A DNA stretch of 64,000 nucleotides from Citrobacter koseri (GTDB lineage: Bacteria > Pseudomonadota > Gammaproteobacteria > Enterobacterales > Enterobacteriaceae). A program made the translations under genes and the position numbers. Of the stretch, positions 10,717 to 19,765 are shown in pieces. The stretch's first letter is position 1, and each line of letters starts with the position of its first letter. The stretch covers positions 428,876-492,875 of the forward strand of contig UAVY01000008.1 of NCBI GenBank assembly GCA_900446925.1. The letters run 5' to 3'. Under the pieces are notes generated by a model. That model did no database searches. It saw nothing but the letters and a program-made list of their open reading frames with translations, and was not told where the DNA came from.

Positions 10717-13586
10717 GACGCCTCCGCACGCAGCAGTAGCGCTTGATTCCCGACCCATACCTTGCCCGCTTCGACTTTCACCGGCCAGGCGCGCACAACG
10801 GGCTCACCGCTGTCATACTGTCGACCATCGCGCAGGCGAATACGCTGTTTGTAGAGCGGTGAAATGACAACGGGCTCACCGCCGGCATCCCCCAGAATTC
10901 CCCGGGAAAGCACGTTTGCGTCGCTGCCGGGTTCATGGTTATCAAGGGCGTAAATCGTCTGACCAAAGCGAAACAGCGCAATTTGCAGGTTGCCCAGACG
11001 GGCGCCAATGCCCGCCTGCTCGGGAATCTCCTCCAGCTGACAAACCTCCTGCCAGGGTTTTGTCGGCAGGATGGTTCTCGCTGGCACCGCCGGTTTCGCC
11101 AACTGCGGTTGCCCACGTAGCATCTGGCGTGCTACGGCTTCATCCGGTTCGTCGCCGTTCACGCTAGAGCGGAACAGCGCCAGACGCTGCGGATCGTTCA
11201 GCGTGGTTTGCCATTCACACTGGTATGTTTCCACAATCCGCGCCATCTCTTGTTCAAGCTCGTCGCCGATACCCAGGCTGTCGTGTATAACCACCTCGCG
11301 CAGATAGTCGATGCCCCCTTCAAGATTATCCATCCAGGTGCTGGTGCGTTGCAGGCGATCGGCGGTACGGATATAGAACATCAGGAAGCGATCCACGAAT
11401 TTAATCAGCGTGGCGTCATCCAGATCGCTGGCGAACAGATCCGCATGACGCGGCTTCATACCGCCGTTTCCGCAGACATACAGGTTCCAGCCCTTATCGG
11501 TGGCGATCACACCAACGTCTTTCCCCTGCGCTTCGGCACACTCGCGGGTACAGCCGGAGACCGCCATTTTGATTTTGTGCGGGGCGCGCAGTCCCTTGTA
11601 GCGGTTCTCCAGCGTGACGGCCAGACCGGTTGAATCCTGAACGCCATAGCGACACCAGGTTGACCCGACGCAGGATTTCACCGTGCGCAACGACTTCCCG
11701 TAGGCGTGCCCGGTTTCAAAACCGGCAGCAACCAGATCGCGCCAGATATCCGGCAGTTGTTCGAGGCGCGCGCCAAACAAGTCGATACGCTGCCCGCCGG
11801 TAATTTTGCTGTAGAGCTGATAACGTTTGGCGATTTCGCCTATGGCAATCAGCCCATCCGGCGTCACCTCGCCTGCCGCCATGCGCGGTACAACGGAATA
11901 CGAACCGTCTTTCTGGATATTGGCAAAATAACGATCGTTGGTGTCCTGCAACGGCAGATGCGCAGGTTTTAGCAGATACTCATTCCAGCAGGAGGCCAGC
12001 ACCGAGCCCACCAGTGGTTTGCAAATCTCACAACCATGCCCGCGACCATAGCGGCTAATCAGCTGCTCAAAGGTGTGGATGCGGTTCACCCGCACCAGGT
12101 GGTAAATCTCCTGTCGCGAGTACGCAAAGTGTTCGCAGATATCCTTTTTAACCTCCACGCCCTGTGCCGCCAGCTGGAACTCCATCACCTGTTTCACCAG
12201 CGCGCTGCACCCACCGCAGCCGGTTGCCGCTTTGGTGCACTGCTTGATTGCGCCCATCTCCGTTGCGCCCGCGCTGACCGCCTGGCAAATGTCCGCCTTG
12301 CTGACGTTATGACAAGAGCATATTTGCGCGCTGTCCGGTAATGCCGCAACGCCCAACGCTTTCGGCGCGCTGCCCGCCAGTGCAGGTAAAATCAGCGATT
12401 CCGGCTGTCCGGGCAGCGCCATACCGTTAAGCATCATTTGCAATAACGTGGCGTAATCCGCCGCATCACCCACCAGCACGCCGCCCAGCAGCGTCTTGCC
12501 GTCCGCGCTGACCACAATTTTTTTGTAGATTTGCTCCGGGCCATGCGTCCACTGATAGCTTTGCGCGCCTGGCGTGCGCCCCTGCGCATCGCCGAACGAG
12601 GCCACATCCACCCCCAGTAATTTGAGTTTGGTGCTCATATCCGCCCCGCTGAACGCCGCATCTTCACCGGCCAACTGCGCTGCCGCCACGCGCGCCATCT
12701 GGTAGCCCGGCGCAACCAGCCCAAACACCCTGCCGTCCCAGAGCGCACATTCACCGATGGCAAAAACATCCGCGTCAGAGGTCAGACAGTGGTTATCAAT
12801 ACACACCCCGCCGCGTTCTCCGATACGAAGTCCGGCGCCGCGCGCCAGCGCATCCTGCGGGCGAATACCGGCAGAAAACACCACCATATCCGTCTCCAGA
12901 CGCTCACTATCCGTAAACACCAACTGTAACCCTTGCGGGGTAGAGACAATTTCCGCAGTGGATTTCGAGGTATGCACGCTCACGCCCAGCGCCTCGATTT
13001 TTTCGCGCAGCATCGCCGCGCCAGCGTTATCAAGCTGAACCGCCATTAACGATGGCGCGAACTCGACAACATGCGTCTCCAGCCCTAATTGCCGCAAGGC
13101 GTTCGCCGCCTCCAGCCCCAACAGCCCGCCGCCAATCACCACCCCACGGCGAGAGTGTTTTGCCTTCGCGGCAATCGCATCCAGATCGTCCAGCGTGCGA
13201 TAGACGAAACACGCCGCCGAATCACCGCCTTTCACCGGCGGAACAAAGGGATATGATCCGGTTGCCAGCACCAGTTTATCCCAGTGCGTTTCATGTCCGC
13301 TGGCGGTGCGAATAACGCGGGCATCCCGATCGATCGCCGTGACGCATTGCGACAACCGCAGCTCAATACCGTGGCGGGCAAAAAAATCGCCTTCCACCAG
13401 CGAGAGCGATTCTGCGCTGCGCCCGGCAAAATACTCCGACAGATGAACGCGGTCATAGGCGGCATAACGCTCTTCGCCAAAGACCACAATCTGATAGTCA
13501 AGATGCAGATTGCGGCTAACGCATTGCTCAAGAAAATGGTGGCCAACCATACCGTGTCCAACAACAGCCAACGTGGGTTTTGTCAT
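10713..13586 (-). CDS. nasB: Assimilatory nitrite reductase large subunit NasB (NirB-NirD fusion type)
   Basis: Siroheme enzyme reducing nitrite to ammonium with NAD(P)H, 957 residues from the ATG at 13586, the known Klebsiella oxytoca length. Domain order: FAD/NAD oxidoreductase (VVGHGMVGHHFLEQ, VIGGGLLGLEAA), BFD [2Fe-2S] (CSCHNV with CTKAATGCGGC), siroheme/[4Fe-4S] reductase (CVGSTWCRYG, SGCTRECAEA), and a C-terminal Rieske-like NirD domain. No stop separates it from nasC upstream, so the sequence as given reads as one long frame. The internal ATG has a conserved NirB start context and matches family length. The frame is intact over its full span. Confidence 0.93.
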   Translation of the reverse strand: MTKPTLAVVGHGMVGHHFLEQCVSRNLHLDYQIVVFGEERYAAYDRVHLSEYFAGRSAESLSLVEGDFFARHGIELRLSQCVTAIDRDARVIRTASGHETHWDKLVLATGSYPFVPPVKGGDSAACFVYRTLDDLDAIAAKAKHSRRGVVIGGGLLGLEAANALRQLGLETHVVEFAPSLMAVQLDNAGAAMLREKIEALGVSVHTSKSTAEIVSTPQGLQLVFTDSERLETDMVVFSAGIRPQDALARGAGLRIGERGGVCIDNHCLTSDADVFAIGECALWDGRVFGLVAPGYQMARVAAAQLAGEDAAFSGADMSTKLKLLGVDVASFGDAQGRTPGAQSYQWTHGPEQIYKKIVVSADGKTLLGGVLVGDAADYATLLQMMLNGMALPGQPESLILPALAGSAPKALGVAALPDSAQICSCHNVSKADICQAVSAGATEMGAIKQCTKAATGCGGCSALVKQVMEFQLAAQGVEVKKDICEHFAYSRQEIYHLVRVNRIHTFEQLISRYGRGHGCEICKPLVGSVLASCWNEYLLKPAHLPLQDTNDRYFANIQKDGSYSVVPRMAAGEVTPDGLIAIGEIAKRYQLYSKITGGQRIDLFGARLEQLPDIWRDLVAAGFETGHAYGKSLRTVKSCVGSTWCRYGVQDSTGLAVTLENRYKGLRAPHKIKMAVSGCTRECAEAQGKDVGVIATDKGWNLYVCGNGGMKPRHADLFASDLDDATLIKFVDRFLMFYIRTADRLQRTSTWMDNLEGGIDYLREVVIHDSLGIGDELEQEMARIVETYQCEWQTTLNDPQRLALFRSSVNGDEPDEAVARQMLRGQPQLAKPAVPARTILPTKPWQEVCQLEEIPEQAGIGARLGNLQIALFRFGQTIYALDNHEPGSDANVLSRGILGDAGGEPVVISPLYKQRIRLRDGRQYDSGEPVVRAWPVKVEAGKVWVGNQALLLRAEAS

Positions 13587-14780
13587 AGTCACCTGTCCTG
13601 CAGCCGCAGGCTGCGTATCAAATCTGTCGAATAACCAGTCAGGATTCGCCGACGCAGCCTGCGCCAGCAAATCAGTCAACGGCGCGGCGCTGCGGCAATC
13701 GCCCATCAGCAGCACCCCCTGTAACCGTCCATTGCGGATCAGCAGACGACGGTAATGGCCGCTCAGCGGGTCAAATGTGCGCAGCAGATCATCACCTGCC
13801 GTGGCGTTTACCTCCCCGGCGCTGAACAGATCGATGCCCGTCACCTTCAGACGCGTACCGCTGTCCTGCCAGTGAAAATCAGCGCCGGGGATTCCCGCCA
13901 GGCGGGCCGCCAGCACCTCCGCGTGCGCCAGACAGGGCGCGACCAGCCCCCAGGTCTGGCCGTCGATTTCACAGCACTCGCCTATCGCGCTGATCCCCGC
14001 CACCGCCGTGCGCAGTTGCCCGTCCACCACAATTCCACGCTGACAGTGCACCCCGCTTGCCTGCGCCAGCGCCGTATTGGGTTTTACGCCAGTGGCAATC
14101 ACCACGCGCGTTGCAGACAGCACGCAACCGTTCGTCAACGTGACGTCATCAGGCGTAATCCTGTTGATACCGGACGACAGCACGCAGTCAATCCCGCGTG
14201 CGTTAAGGTGTTCCGCCAGCAGTTCCCCGGCTTGCTCATCAAGCTGTTGCTCCATGAACCGATTGCCACGATGAATCAACGTGACATTGTCACCTTTTAG
14301 TCGCAGCGCGGCGGCCGCTTCGACCCCAAGCACACCGCCGCCCAGCACGGCAACCGGCCCGCAGCCATGCAGGATGCTGTCCACATCGTTAATCGTGCGA
14401 AAAGCATGCACATGGGGTAAATCAGCGCCGGGGATCGGCGGAATAAACGGAACCGAGCCGGTGGCAAACACCAGCGCAATCCCACGCCAGCGTTCGACCG
14501 GTGGTAGTGGCGGTACGCGCTATCGCGTCAACGGCGATGACGGCTTCCCCCGTCAGCACCGTGACGCCGTGGCGCTGATACCACTCAGGCGGATGCAGCA
14601 GCGTCTGCGCAAAGCGCTTTTCGCCGCCCAGTACGGGCGAAAGCTGAATGCGGTTATACGCATGCTGCGGTTCTTCCCCCACCACGGTTATCGTGAAGGC
14701 CTGCGCGCCTGCGCCAACAGCGCCTCCACCAGACGGGTGGCAGCCATCCCGTTGCCGATAATGACCAGTCGCTGCGTCAT
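13587..14780 (-). CDS. nasC: NasC, NADH-dependent electron-transfer flavoprotein of nitrate assimilation (frameshifted)
   Basis: FAD/NAD(P)-binding oxidoreductase of about 397 residues, thought to pass electrons from NADH to NasA. The start is the ATG at 14780 (MTQRLVIIGNGMAA, the FAD-binding GxGxxA motif). The frame changes twice: near 14706 (net one base short or two long) and near 14480 (an extra base; GGGATTGCG for GGGATGCG). The second nucleotide-binding motif GGGVLGVEAA is intact. The last frame runs straight into nasB with no stop. An out-of-frame TGA sits at 13589-13591, four bases before the nasB ATG, and could be the real stop if one more base error lies upstream. Confidence 0.85.
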
Positions 14781-14789
14781 ACCGCCTCC

Positions 14790-15579
14790 CTACGCCGCCT
14801 TCGGCTGCTTTTCGTAGAGGAAGTGAAGAATCTGCTGGCGCAACTGGTGGTATCGGCTGTCGTCAGCCAGCTGCACGCGATTACGCGGGCGAGGAAGCGT
14901 GACGGGCAAAATGTCGCCTACCGTCGCCGCCGGGCCGTTGGTCATCATCAGCACGCGATCGGAGAGCAGCACCGCTTCATCCACATCGTGGGTAATCAGC
15001 ACAATGGTGGTATTGAGCGACTGCTGGATTTGCATCACCGTGTCCTGCAAATGCGCGCGCGTCAGGGCGTCCAGCGCGCCCAAACGGTTCATCCATCAGC
15101 AGCACTTTGGGTTTCATCGCCAGCGCCCGGGCGATGCCGACGCGCTGCTTCATCCCCCCGGACACTTCTCCCGGATGCTTGTGCATAGCGTGCCCCATTT
15201 GCACCCGTTCAAGATTGTGTTCAATCCATTCCCGACGCTCTGTTTTCCCCATCGTGCGGCGAAAGACCCGATCAACCGCCAGCGCAACGTTATCGAAGCA
15301 GGTCAGCCACGGCAGCAGCGAGTGATTCTGAAAGACCACCGCTCTTTCCGGCCCCGGCCCGGCGATTTCCCGGTTGTCGCAAATAAGCCCCCCGTCGGTA
15401 GGGAGCGTAATTCCGGCAATCAGATTCAACAGCGTCGATTTCCCGCAGCCGGAATGCCCAATAAGGCTGACGGTTTCACCTTCATGAATGTCGAAAGAGA
15501 CGTTTTGCAACGCCAGAAACTCGCCGCTGGCGGTAGAAAAACGCTGACTGACGGCCTGTACCTGAATTAACGGTTTCAT
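14790..15579 (-). CDS. nasD: Nitrate ABC transporter ATP-binding protein NasD (one frameshift)
   Basis: ATPase that drives nitrate/nitrite uptake with NasE and NasF. It has Walker A (GHSGCGKST), signature (SGGMKQR), Walker B (VLLMDEP) and the H-loop (LITHD). An extra G near 15080 (TTTGGGCGC for TTTGGCGC) breaks the frame just after Walker B. Correction gives 262 residues, the K. oxytoca NasD length. It begins 10 bases after nasE and ends 9 bases before nasC. Confidence 0.94.
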
Positions 15580-15589
15580 GGTGTTCCCC

Positions 15590-16480
15590 TTATTTTTCCT
15601 GCCAGCTAAAACGACGCGCCACCAGCATTAAGCCCTGCTCCAGCAGCAGGCCCAACCACGCCGGATGAATGACGATAGCGATGAGAATGTTTTCCACATT
15701 GAGGTTGTTCCACTCGTTTCCAGATCCAAAAGCCAATGCCAAGGCCGCCGGTGAGCATTTCCGCCGCCACAAATCACCAGCCAGGCGGTGCCGATAGACA
15801 GGCGTACGCCGGTCAGCACCGCAGGCAGAACCGCCGGAAAGAGAATACGGCGCATCACCGTCCATTCCGGGAGTTGCAGGACACGGGCAACGTTAAGGTA
15901 ATCCTGTGGGATGCGGCGCACGCCTTCGGCGGTGTTGATCACCATCGGCCAGATAGAGCAGATAAAAATGGTCCAGCTTGATGCCGGTTCCGCTTTCTGA
16001 AACAGCAGCAAGCCAATTGGCAACCAGGCCAGCGGGCCTGACCGGTCGCAGCAGCGCGATCAGCGGGGGTAAACATGCGCGAGAAAAAAGGTGAACCGGC
16101 CGATCAGGAAGCCAAGCGGGATACCCACCAGCGCCGCCAGCCCAAAACCAATCGCCACACGCTGTAGCGACGCCAGCACATTCCAGCCAATCCCCATATC
16201 ATTAGGCCCCACCGTTATAAAACGGGTCGGCAAACAGCGTCAGCGCGGAATCAAGGGTGCTGAGCGGCGTCGGGAAGCCTTTGCTGTTAATGGCCGCCAG
16301 TTGCCAGCCCACCACCAGCAGCGCCAGCCCCAGCAATGCGGGAACGGTTCGCTGCGCCAGCGTTCGCATCAGATGCGACAGCGGCGGATTACGCCTGCGC
16401 ACCGTAACGGGCGGCAGCGTAATCACTTCACCGGCGGCGGGTTCAGGAATGCGTCTTTGCACGTTTTGTACTGTTTTCAT
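15590..16480 (-). CDS. nasE: Nitrate ABC transporter permease NasE (many frameshifts)
   Basis: Inner-membrane permease of the NasFED importer. It starts at the ATG at 16480 (MKTVQNV) and ends FSWQEK at 15590. At least eight one-base duplications are visible, among them near 16209, 16069, 16036, 15775, 15718 and three between 15630 and 15675. The true reading must be pieced from several frames. The pieces contain the permease helices and the cytoplasmic EAA-like loop (GVRRIPQDYLNVARVLQLPEW). Nine corrections would give 293 residues. This is the most damaged gene in the window and is probably a poor-quality stretch. Confidence 0.85.
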
Positions 16481-16481
16481 G

Positions 16482-17741
16482 TCAGGCCCCTTGATGATGG
16501 AGAGTGAAGCTGTTGGCGTAACGTTCGGGGTCCCGCCCGGTCCATACGGAACCATCCATGAGGGTGCTGGTGCGTAACAGCTGAGAAGGCGGCGTGATGC
16601 CGCCTACCGCTGCGGCGGCGTCCCGCCAGATGTCCGTGCGGTTAATCCGGGCGGCGATGGCGTTATAATCCGGCGCGTCCTTGAGCAGCCCCCAGCGACG
16701 AAACTGCGTCAGGAACCACATCCCGTCGGAATGCCACGGAAAACTCACTTCCGCATCGTGATAAAAACGAATGGCGTGCGCATCCTGCCAGCGATGCCCT
16801 GCGCCGTTGTCGTACTCGCCCAACATACGTCCGGTCAGGTACTGCTCTTTGGTATTAAGCCAGGCGCGACGAGCCAGTATTTGTGCGGTTTCGCGTCGGT
16901 TTTCCACTGAGGCGTCGATCCAGCGCGCCGCCTCCAGTACCGCGCTGACCAGCGCTCTGGCGGTGTTTGGATGCTGTTCGACCCAGTCACGGCGCGTTCC
17001 CAGGATTTTTTCCGGGTGATCGGGCCAGATGGCCTGCGAGGTCGTGGCGGTAAAACCAATGCGATCATTAATCGCACGGGCATTCCACGGTTCACCGACG
17101 CAAAAACCCACCATGTTGCCAATACGCATGTTCATCACCATTTGCGGCGGCGGCACGACGACCATTCGGACATCAGAGAACGGGTTAATCCCCGCACTGG
17201 CCAGCCAGTAATAGAGCCACATCGCATGCGTTCCGGTCGGAAAGGTATGCGCAAAGGTGTAAGTGCCGGGCGCTTGTCCGGCGATCATGTTTTTCAATCC
17301 GCCAGCGTCGGTAATACCTTTCTCCTGGAGCGCCGTCGACAGCGTGATTGCCTGCCCGTTCTGATTTAGCGTCATCAGGTTCGCCATCGGCTGCGGCTTA
17401 CTGGCGATACCAAGCTCAAGACCATAGAGCAGGCCATACAGCACATGCGCCGCGTCCAGTTCGCCGGAAACGAGTTTGTCGCGCACCGCCGCCCAACTGG
17501 CCTCTTTGGTCGGCACGAGGGTAATGCCGTATTTCTTATCAAACCCTTTCAACGCGGCGATGATCAGCGGCGCGCAGTCGGTGAGCGGAATAAAGCCGAC
17601 TCTGACAATTTCAAGTTCGGGTTTGTCCGACCCTGCCGCCCACACGGACTGCATCAAACCGGGCACCAGCAGCACCCCGCCCATCGCGGCCCCTGCCTGC
17701 AATAATCGACGTCGCGTCAATGAAACAGACCTGTCACCCAT
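16482..17741 (-). CDS. nasF: Periplasmic nitrate-binding protein NasF
   Basis: Substrate-binding protein of the nitrate/nitrite ABC importer, 419 residues, intact. The start is the ATG at 17741 with a GGGGAG ribosome site 5 bases upstream; an upstream ATG 6 codons earlier lacks such support. The N-terminus carries a twin-arginine-like signal (TRRRLLQAGAAMGG) ending in an AWAAG-type cleavage region. The body is of the NrtA/NasF family (VGFIPLTDCAPL, VGFCVGEPWNARA). It is the first gene of nasFEDCBA and sits behind an attenuator leader. Confidence 0.95.
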   Translation of the reverse strand: MGDRSVSLTRRRLLQAGAAMGGVLLVPGLMQSVWAAGSDKPELEIVRVGFIPLTDCAPLIIAALKGFDKKYGITLVPTKEASWAAVRDKLVSGELDAAHVLYGLLYGLELGIASKPQPMANLMTLNQNGQAITLSTALQEKGITDAGGLKNMIAGQAPGTYTFAHTFPTGTHAMWLYYWLASAGINPFSDVRMVVVPPPQMVMNMRIGNMVGFCVGEPWNARAINDRIGFTATTSQAIWPDHPEKILGTRRDWVEQHPNTARALVSAVLEAARWIDASVENRRETAQILARRAWLNTKEQYLTGRMLGEYDNGAGHRWQDAHAIRFYHDAEVSFPWHSDGMWFLTQFRRWGLLKDAPDYNAIAARINRTDIWRDAAAAVGGITPPSQLLRTSTLMDGSVWTGRDPERYANSFTLHHQGA

Positions 17742-17757
17742 ACATGCTCCCCATTGC

Positions 17758-17797
17758 AAAAAAAAGCGCCCGGCAATGCCGAAGCATTGCAGGACGC
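17758..17797 (-). terminator. nasF leader factor-independent terminator (attenuator)
   Basis: On the minus strand a long GC-rich stem with a TTCG tetraloop (arms around GCAATGC/GCATTGC and GCGCC/GGCGT) ends in eight T residues, 17 bases before the nasF ATG. A strong terminator between promoter and first gene is the 3:4 hairpin known from the K. oxytoca nasF leader, which NasR suppresses when nitrate or nitrite is present. Confidence 0.85.
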
Positions 17798-17812
17798 CTT
17801 TATCCCAAACGC

Positions 17813-17837
17813 GCGCAAACCGTCGTTGGTTTGCCGC
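17813..17837 (-). promoter_or_regulatory. nasF leader 1:2 hairpin, likely NasR target
   Basis: An inverted repeat (GCAAACC at 17815-17821 with GGTTTGC at 17828-17834, extended by GCG/CGC-like bases) lies just upstream of the leader terminator. In K. oxytoca the equivalent 1:2 hairpin is bound by NasR for antitermination. The assignment here is by position and structure. Confidence 0.65.
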
Positions 17838-17873
17838 TAAACTGTTTTCAGAACTCTTTTACCATTTCAGTCC

Positions 17874-17889
17874 TGCAATTCAGATGCCA
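17874..17889 (-). promoter_or_regulatory. Sigma-54 promoter of nasFEDCBA
   Basis: On the minus strand TGGCATCTGAATTGCA fits the -24/-12 consensus TGGCAC-N5-TTGCA with correct GG-to-GC spacing. It lies upstream of the leader hairpins and points at nasF. Nitrogen-limitation control by NtrC is expected from the Klebsiella system. A possible but weak NtrC half site (TGCACC) lies at 17941-17946. Confidence 0.75.
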
Positions 17890-17980
17890 ACATCAACATG
17901 CCCCTATTCCGCCGCTTTTCAGGCGGTACGCGAACGCGCTTGCACCCGAATCTGGCACACGATGCCCAGCCGTTGTGCAG

Positions 17981-19177
17981 CTACCCTTTGGTTGTCACCT
18001 GCCAGAGCGATTTCACCGTGAGCAGCGCACGCGCGATGTCCACCATCCGCTGGTTCTTATCCATCGCCATTTTGCGCAGCGACTGCCAGGCCTGCTCTTC
18101 AGACAGATTCTGGTGATGCATCAGCACATATTTGGCCTTATCAATAACCTTTCGCTCCTCCAGCGCATCCTGTAGCGACGCCAGTTGCCCGCTGAGCTGC
18201 TCCAGCTCCCGCGCCTGTTGCCGCACAACCAGCAGCAACTGCTTATCCCGGCGCAATGAGAACGTATCGTCGGTGGCATCATCCAGCCAGCTGGCGAGCG
18301 GCAACGTTGTCTCATCCTGCGCCAGACGACGCTCCACCGCAGACATTAACTCGGCGATCAGCATCTCCTCGATGCTGCGCAGTTGCTCCAGCCGTTGCGT
18401 CTGGAGCGTGAACCAGCGTAAAGCGCTTTCGCCCTTATCGGGCGCAGGCTGGCGCGTACAGGCCAGACGGCGCCACTGTTCGATAGCGGCTTCCGCTTCG
18501 CACTGCTGGCGAAATGCGTGAACCACCGTCGGAGACGCCAGCGATATAAAGGTGTCAAAGCAGAGCTGCTGTCCGTCAATGCGATCCACCAGCTCCTGTC
18601 GCATCTCGTGGCTGAACGCCCCTTGCGTGAACCCTATCGCCCCCAGCGCCCGCTCTTGCCCCACCAGCTCCTTACCCTGCATAAAGCTGTACAGCGCGAC
18701 CATCCCTCCGGCGATGTGGGGATGGTCGATGTTGTCGTTAAGCTGCGGCACAATGCTTAGCAGGTGGCGCAGCGTGCGGCTGTACTGATCCATCGCCTGT
18801 GGCGCATCGCTATGCCGTCCACTGACCGCTTCGCGCAGCTGCGGCAACTGCTCCAGACACCAGACAGCCCCGGCGATGCGATGACAGAGCGCGCTGTTCG
18901 CCATCGGCCTCATCTCCTGCAACAGGGACTGCAACCGGGCGTGTTCTTCGTCCACCAGCGCGCGGCTGGCGCGTATCTCCGGCCCATAAAGTTGCCCTGC
19001 GGAACACAACCAGATGTTGGATGCGCCGCGTTCGCACTGTAGCATATGCACCAGATGGCTAATCCGGGACACCAGCTTCCCTGACTGCGCCAGTTGGCGA
19101 AGCTGCGTATTCTCAAGCTGGCGCGCATAATGAAACCATTGGGTGGCGCCGGGGCGGCTTTCCATATTCGTCATCAT
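17981..19177 (-). CDS. nasR: Nitrate/nitrite-responsive antiterminator NasR
   Basis: 398 residues, intact. The N-terminal NIT domain senses nitrate and nitrite (helical, about residues 20-300). The C-terminal ANTAR RNA-binding domain (VIDKAKYVLMHHQNLSEEQA) ends near residue 390. It binds the nasF leader RNA and blocks the attenuator. It lies directly upstream of nasF on the same strand and is divergent from ychN. Confidence 0.94.
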   Translation of the reverse strand: MMTNMESRPGATQWFHYARQLENTQLRQLAQSGKLVSRISHLVHMLQCERGASNIWLCSAGQLYGPEIRASRALVDEEHARLQSLLQEMRPMANSALCHRIAGAVWCLEQLPQLREAVSGRHSDAPQAMDQYSRTLRHLLSIVPQLNDNIDHPHIAGGMVALYSFMQGKELVGQERALGAIGFTQGAFSHEMRQELVDRIDGQQLCFDTFISLASPTVVHAFRQQCEAEAAIEQWRRLACTRQPAPDKGESALRWFTLQTQRLEQLRSIEEMLIAELMSAVERRLAQDETTLPLASWLDDATDDTFSLRRDKQLLLVVRQQARELEQLSGQLASLQDALEERKVIDKAKYVLMHHQNLSEEQAWQSLRKMAMDKNQRMVDIARALLTVKSLWQVTTKG

Positions 19178-19251
19178 CGTTGCTCTCCCCGGGTAACAGG
19201 TCTACCCGTACTACAAGCAATATCCATGCCCCCCTGACAACAGGAGTCAAA

Positions 19252-19605
19252 ATGCAAAAGATAGTGATCGTCGCAAACGGTGCGGCATACGGTAGCGAAG
19301 CGTTATTTAACAGCCTGCGTCTGGCCATTGCGCTACGTGAACAGGCCGGCGACCTCGATCTGCGTTTATTTTTAATGTCGGATGCCGTCACCGCAGGATT
19401 ACGCGGACAGAAGCCTGCGGAAGGTTACAATATCCAGCAAATGCTGGAGATCCTGACCGCGCAGAACGTCCCGGTGAAACTGTGTAAAACCTGTACCGAC
19501 GGGCGGGGAATCACCACATTGCCGCTCATTGACGGCGTGGAAGTCGGTACGCTGGTCGAACTGGCCCAGTGGACGCTGGCGGCGGATAAAGTTCTGACCT
19601 TCTGA
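19252..19605 (+). CDS. ychN: DsrE-family protein YchN
   Basis: 117 residues, nearly identical to E. coli YchN, a small hexameric DsrE/TusD-like protein with conserved Cys residues (LCKTCTDGRG). The role is uncertain, possibly in sulfur transfer. The ATG at 19252 follows an AGGAG ribosome site. The longer upstream frame lacks such a site and overlaps the nasR start region. In E. coli ychN adjoins ychO; here the whole nas cluster separates them. Confidence 0.95.
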   Translation: MQKIVIVANGAAYGSEALFNSLRLAIALREQAGDLDLRLFLMSDAVTAGLRGQKPAEGYNIQQMLEILTAQNVPVKLCKTCTDGRGITTLPLIDGVEVGTLVELAQWTLAADKVLTF

Positions 19606-19707
19606 TCCCCGGCGCGGGAATTGCCCCTGGTTTCCGCGCACCTTCATTAGCGCTTAACGCGCGTTTAGCCCTGCTGATACTATTTTCTTATGGACGCGGT
19701 TGCAGCC

Positions 19708-19734
19708 TCAAGATTCGCCGCCCGGTAGCCGATA
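19708..19734 (+). promoter_or_regulatory. Sigma-28 (FliA) promoter of the chemoreceptor gene
   Basis: TCAAG, 15 bases, then GCCGATA matches the flagellar consensus TAAAG-N15-GCCGATAA with a single -35 mismatch. It lies 32 bases before the ATG, so expression of the receptor should be tied to flagellar class 3 genes. Confidence 0.75.
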
Positions 19735-19765
19735 GGATTTCCAATACCACACTGAAGGAAATACT

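Noticed and set aside
14471..14685. Start of a separate oxidoreductase gene at 14471 or 14685
   Set aside because: These are frames of nasC split by base errors. The upstream piece from 14780 supplies the missing FAD-binding N-terminus.
17941..17960. Possible NtrC binding site upstream of nasF
   Set aside because: Only one half (TGCACC) matches; the second half does not form the expected GGTGCA palindrome, so it is not listed as a feature.
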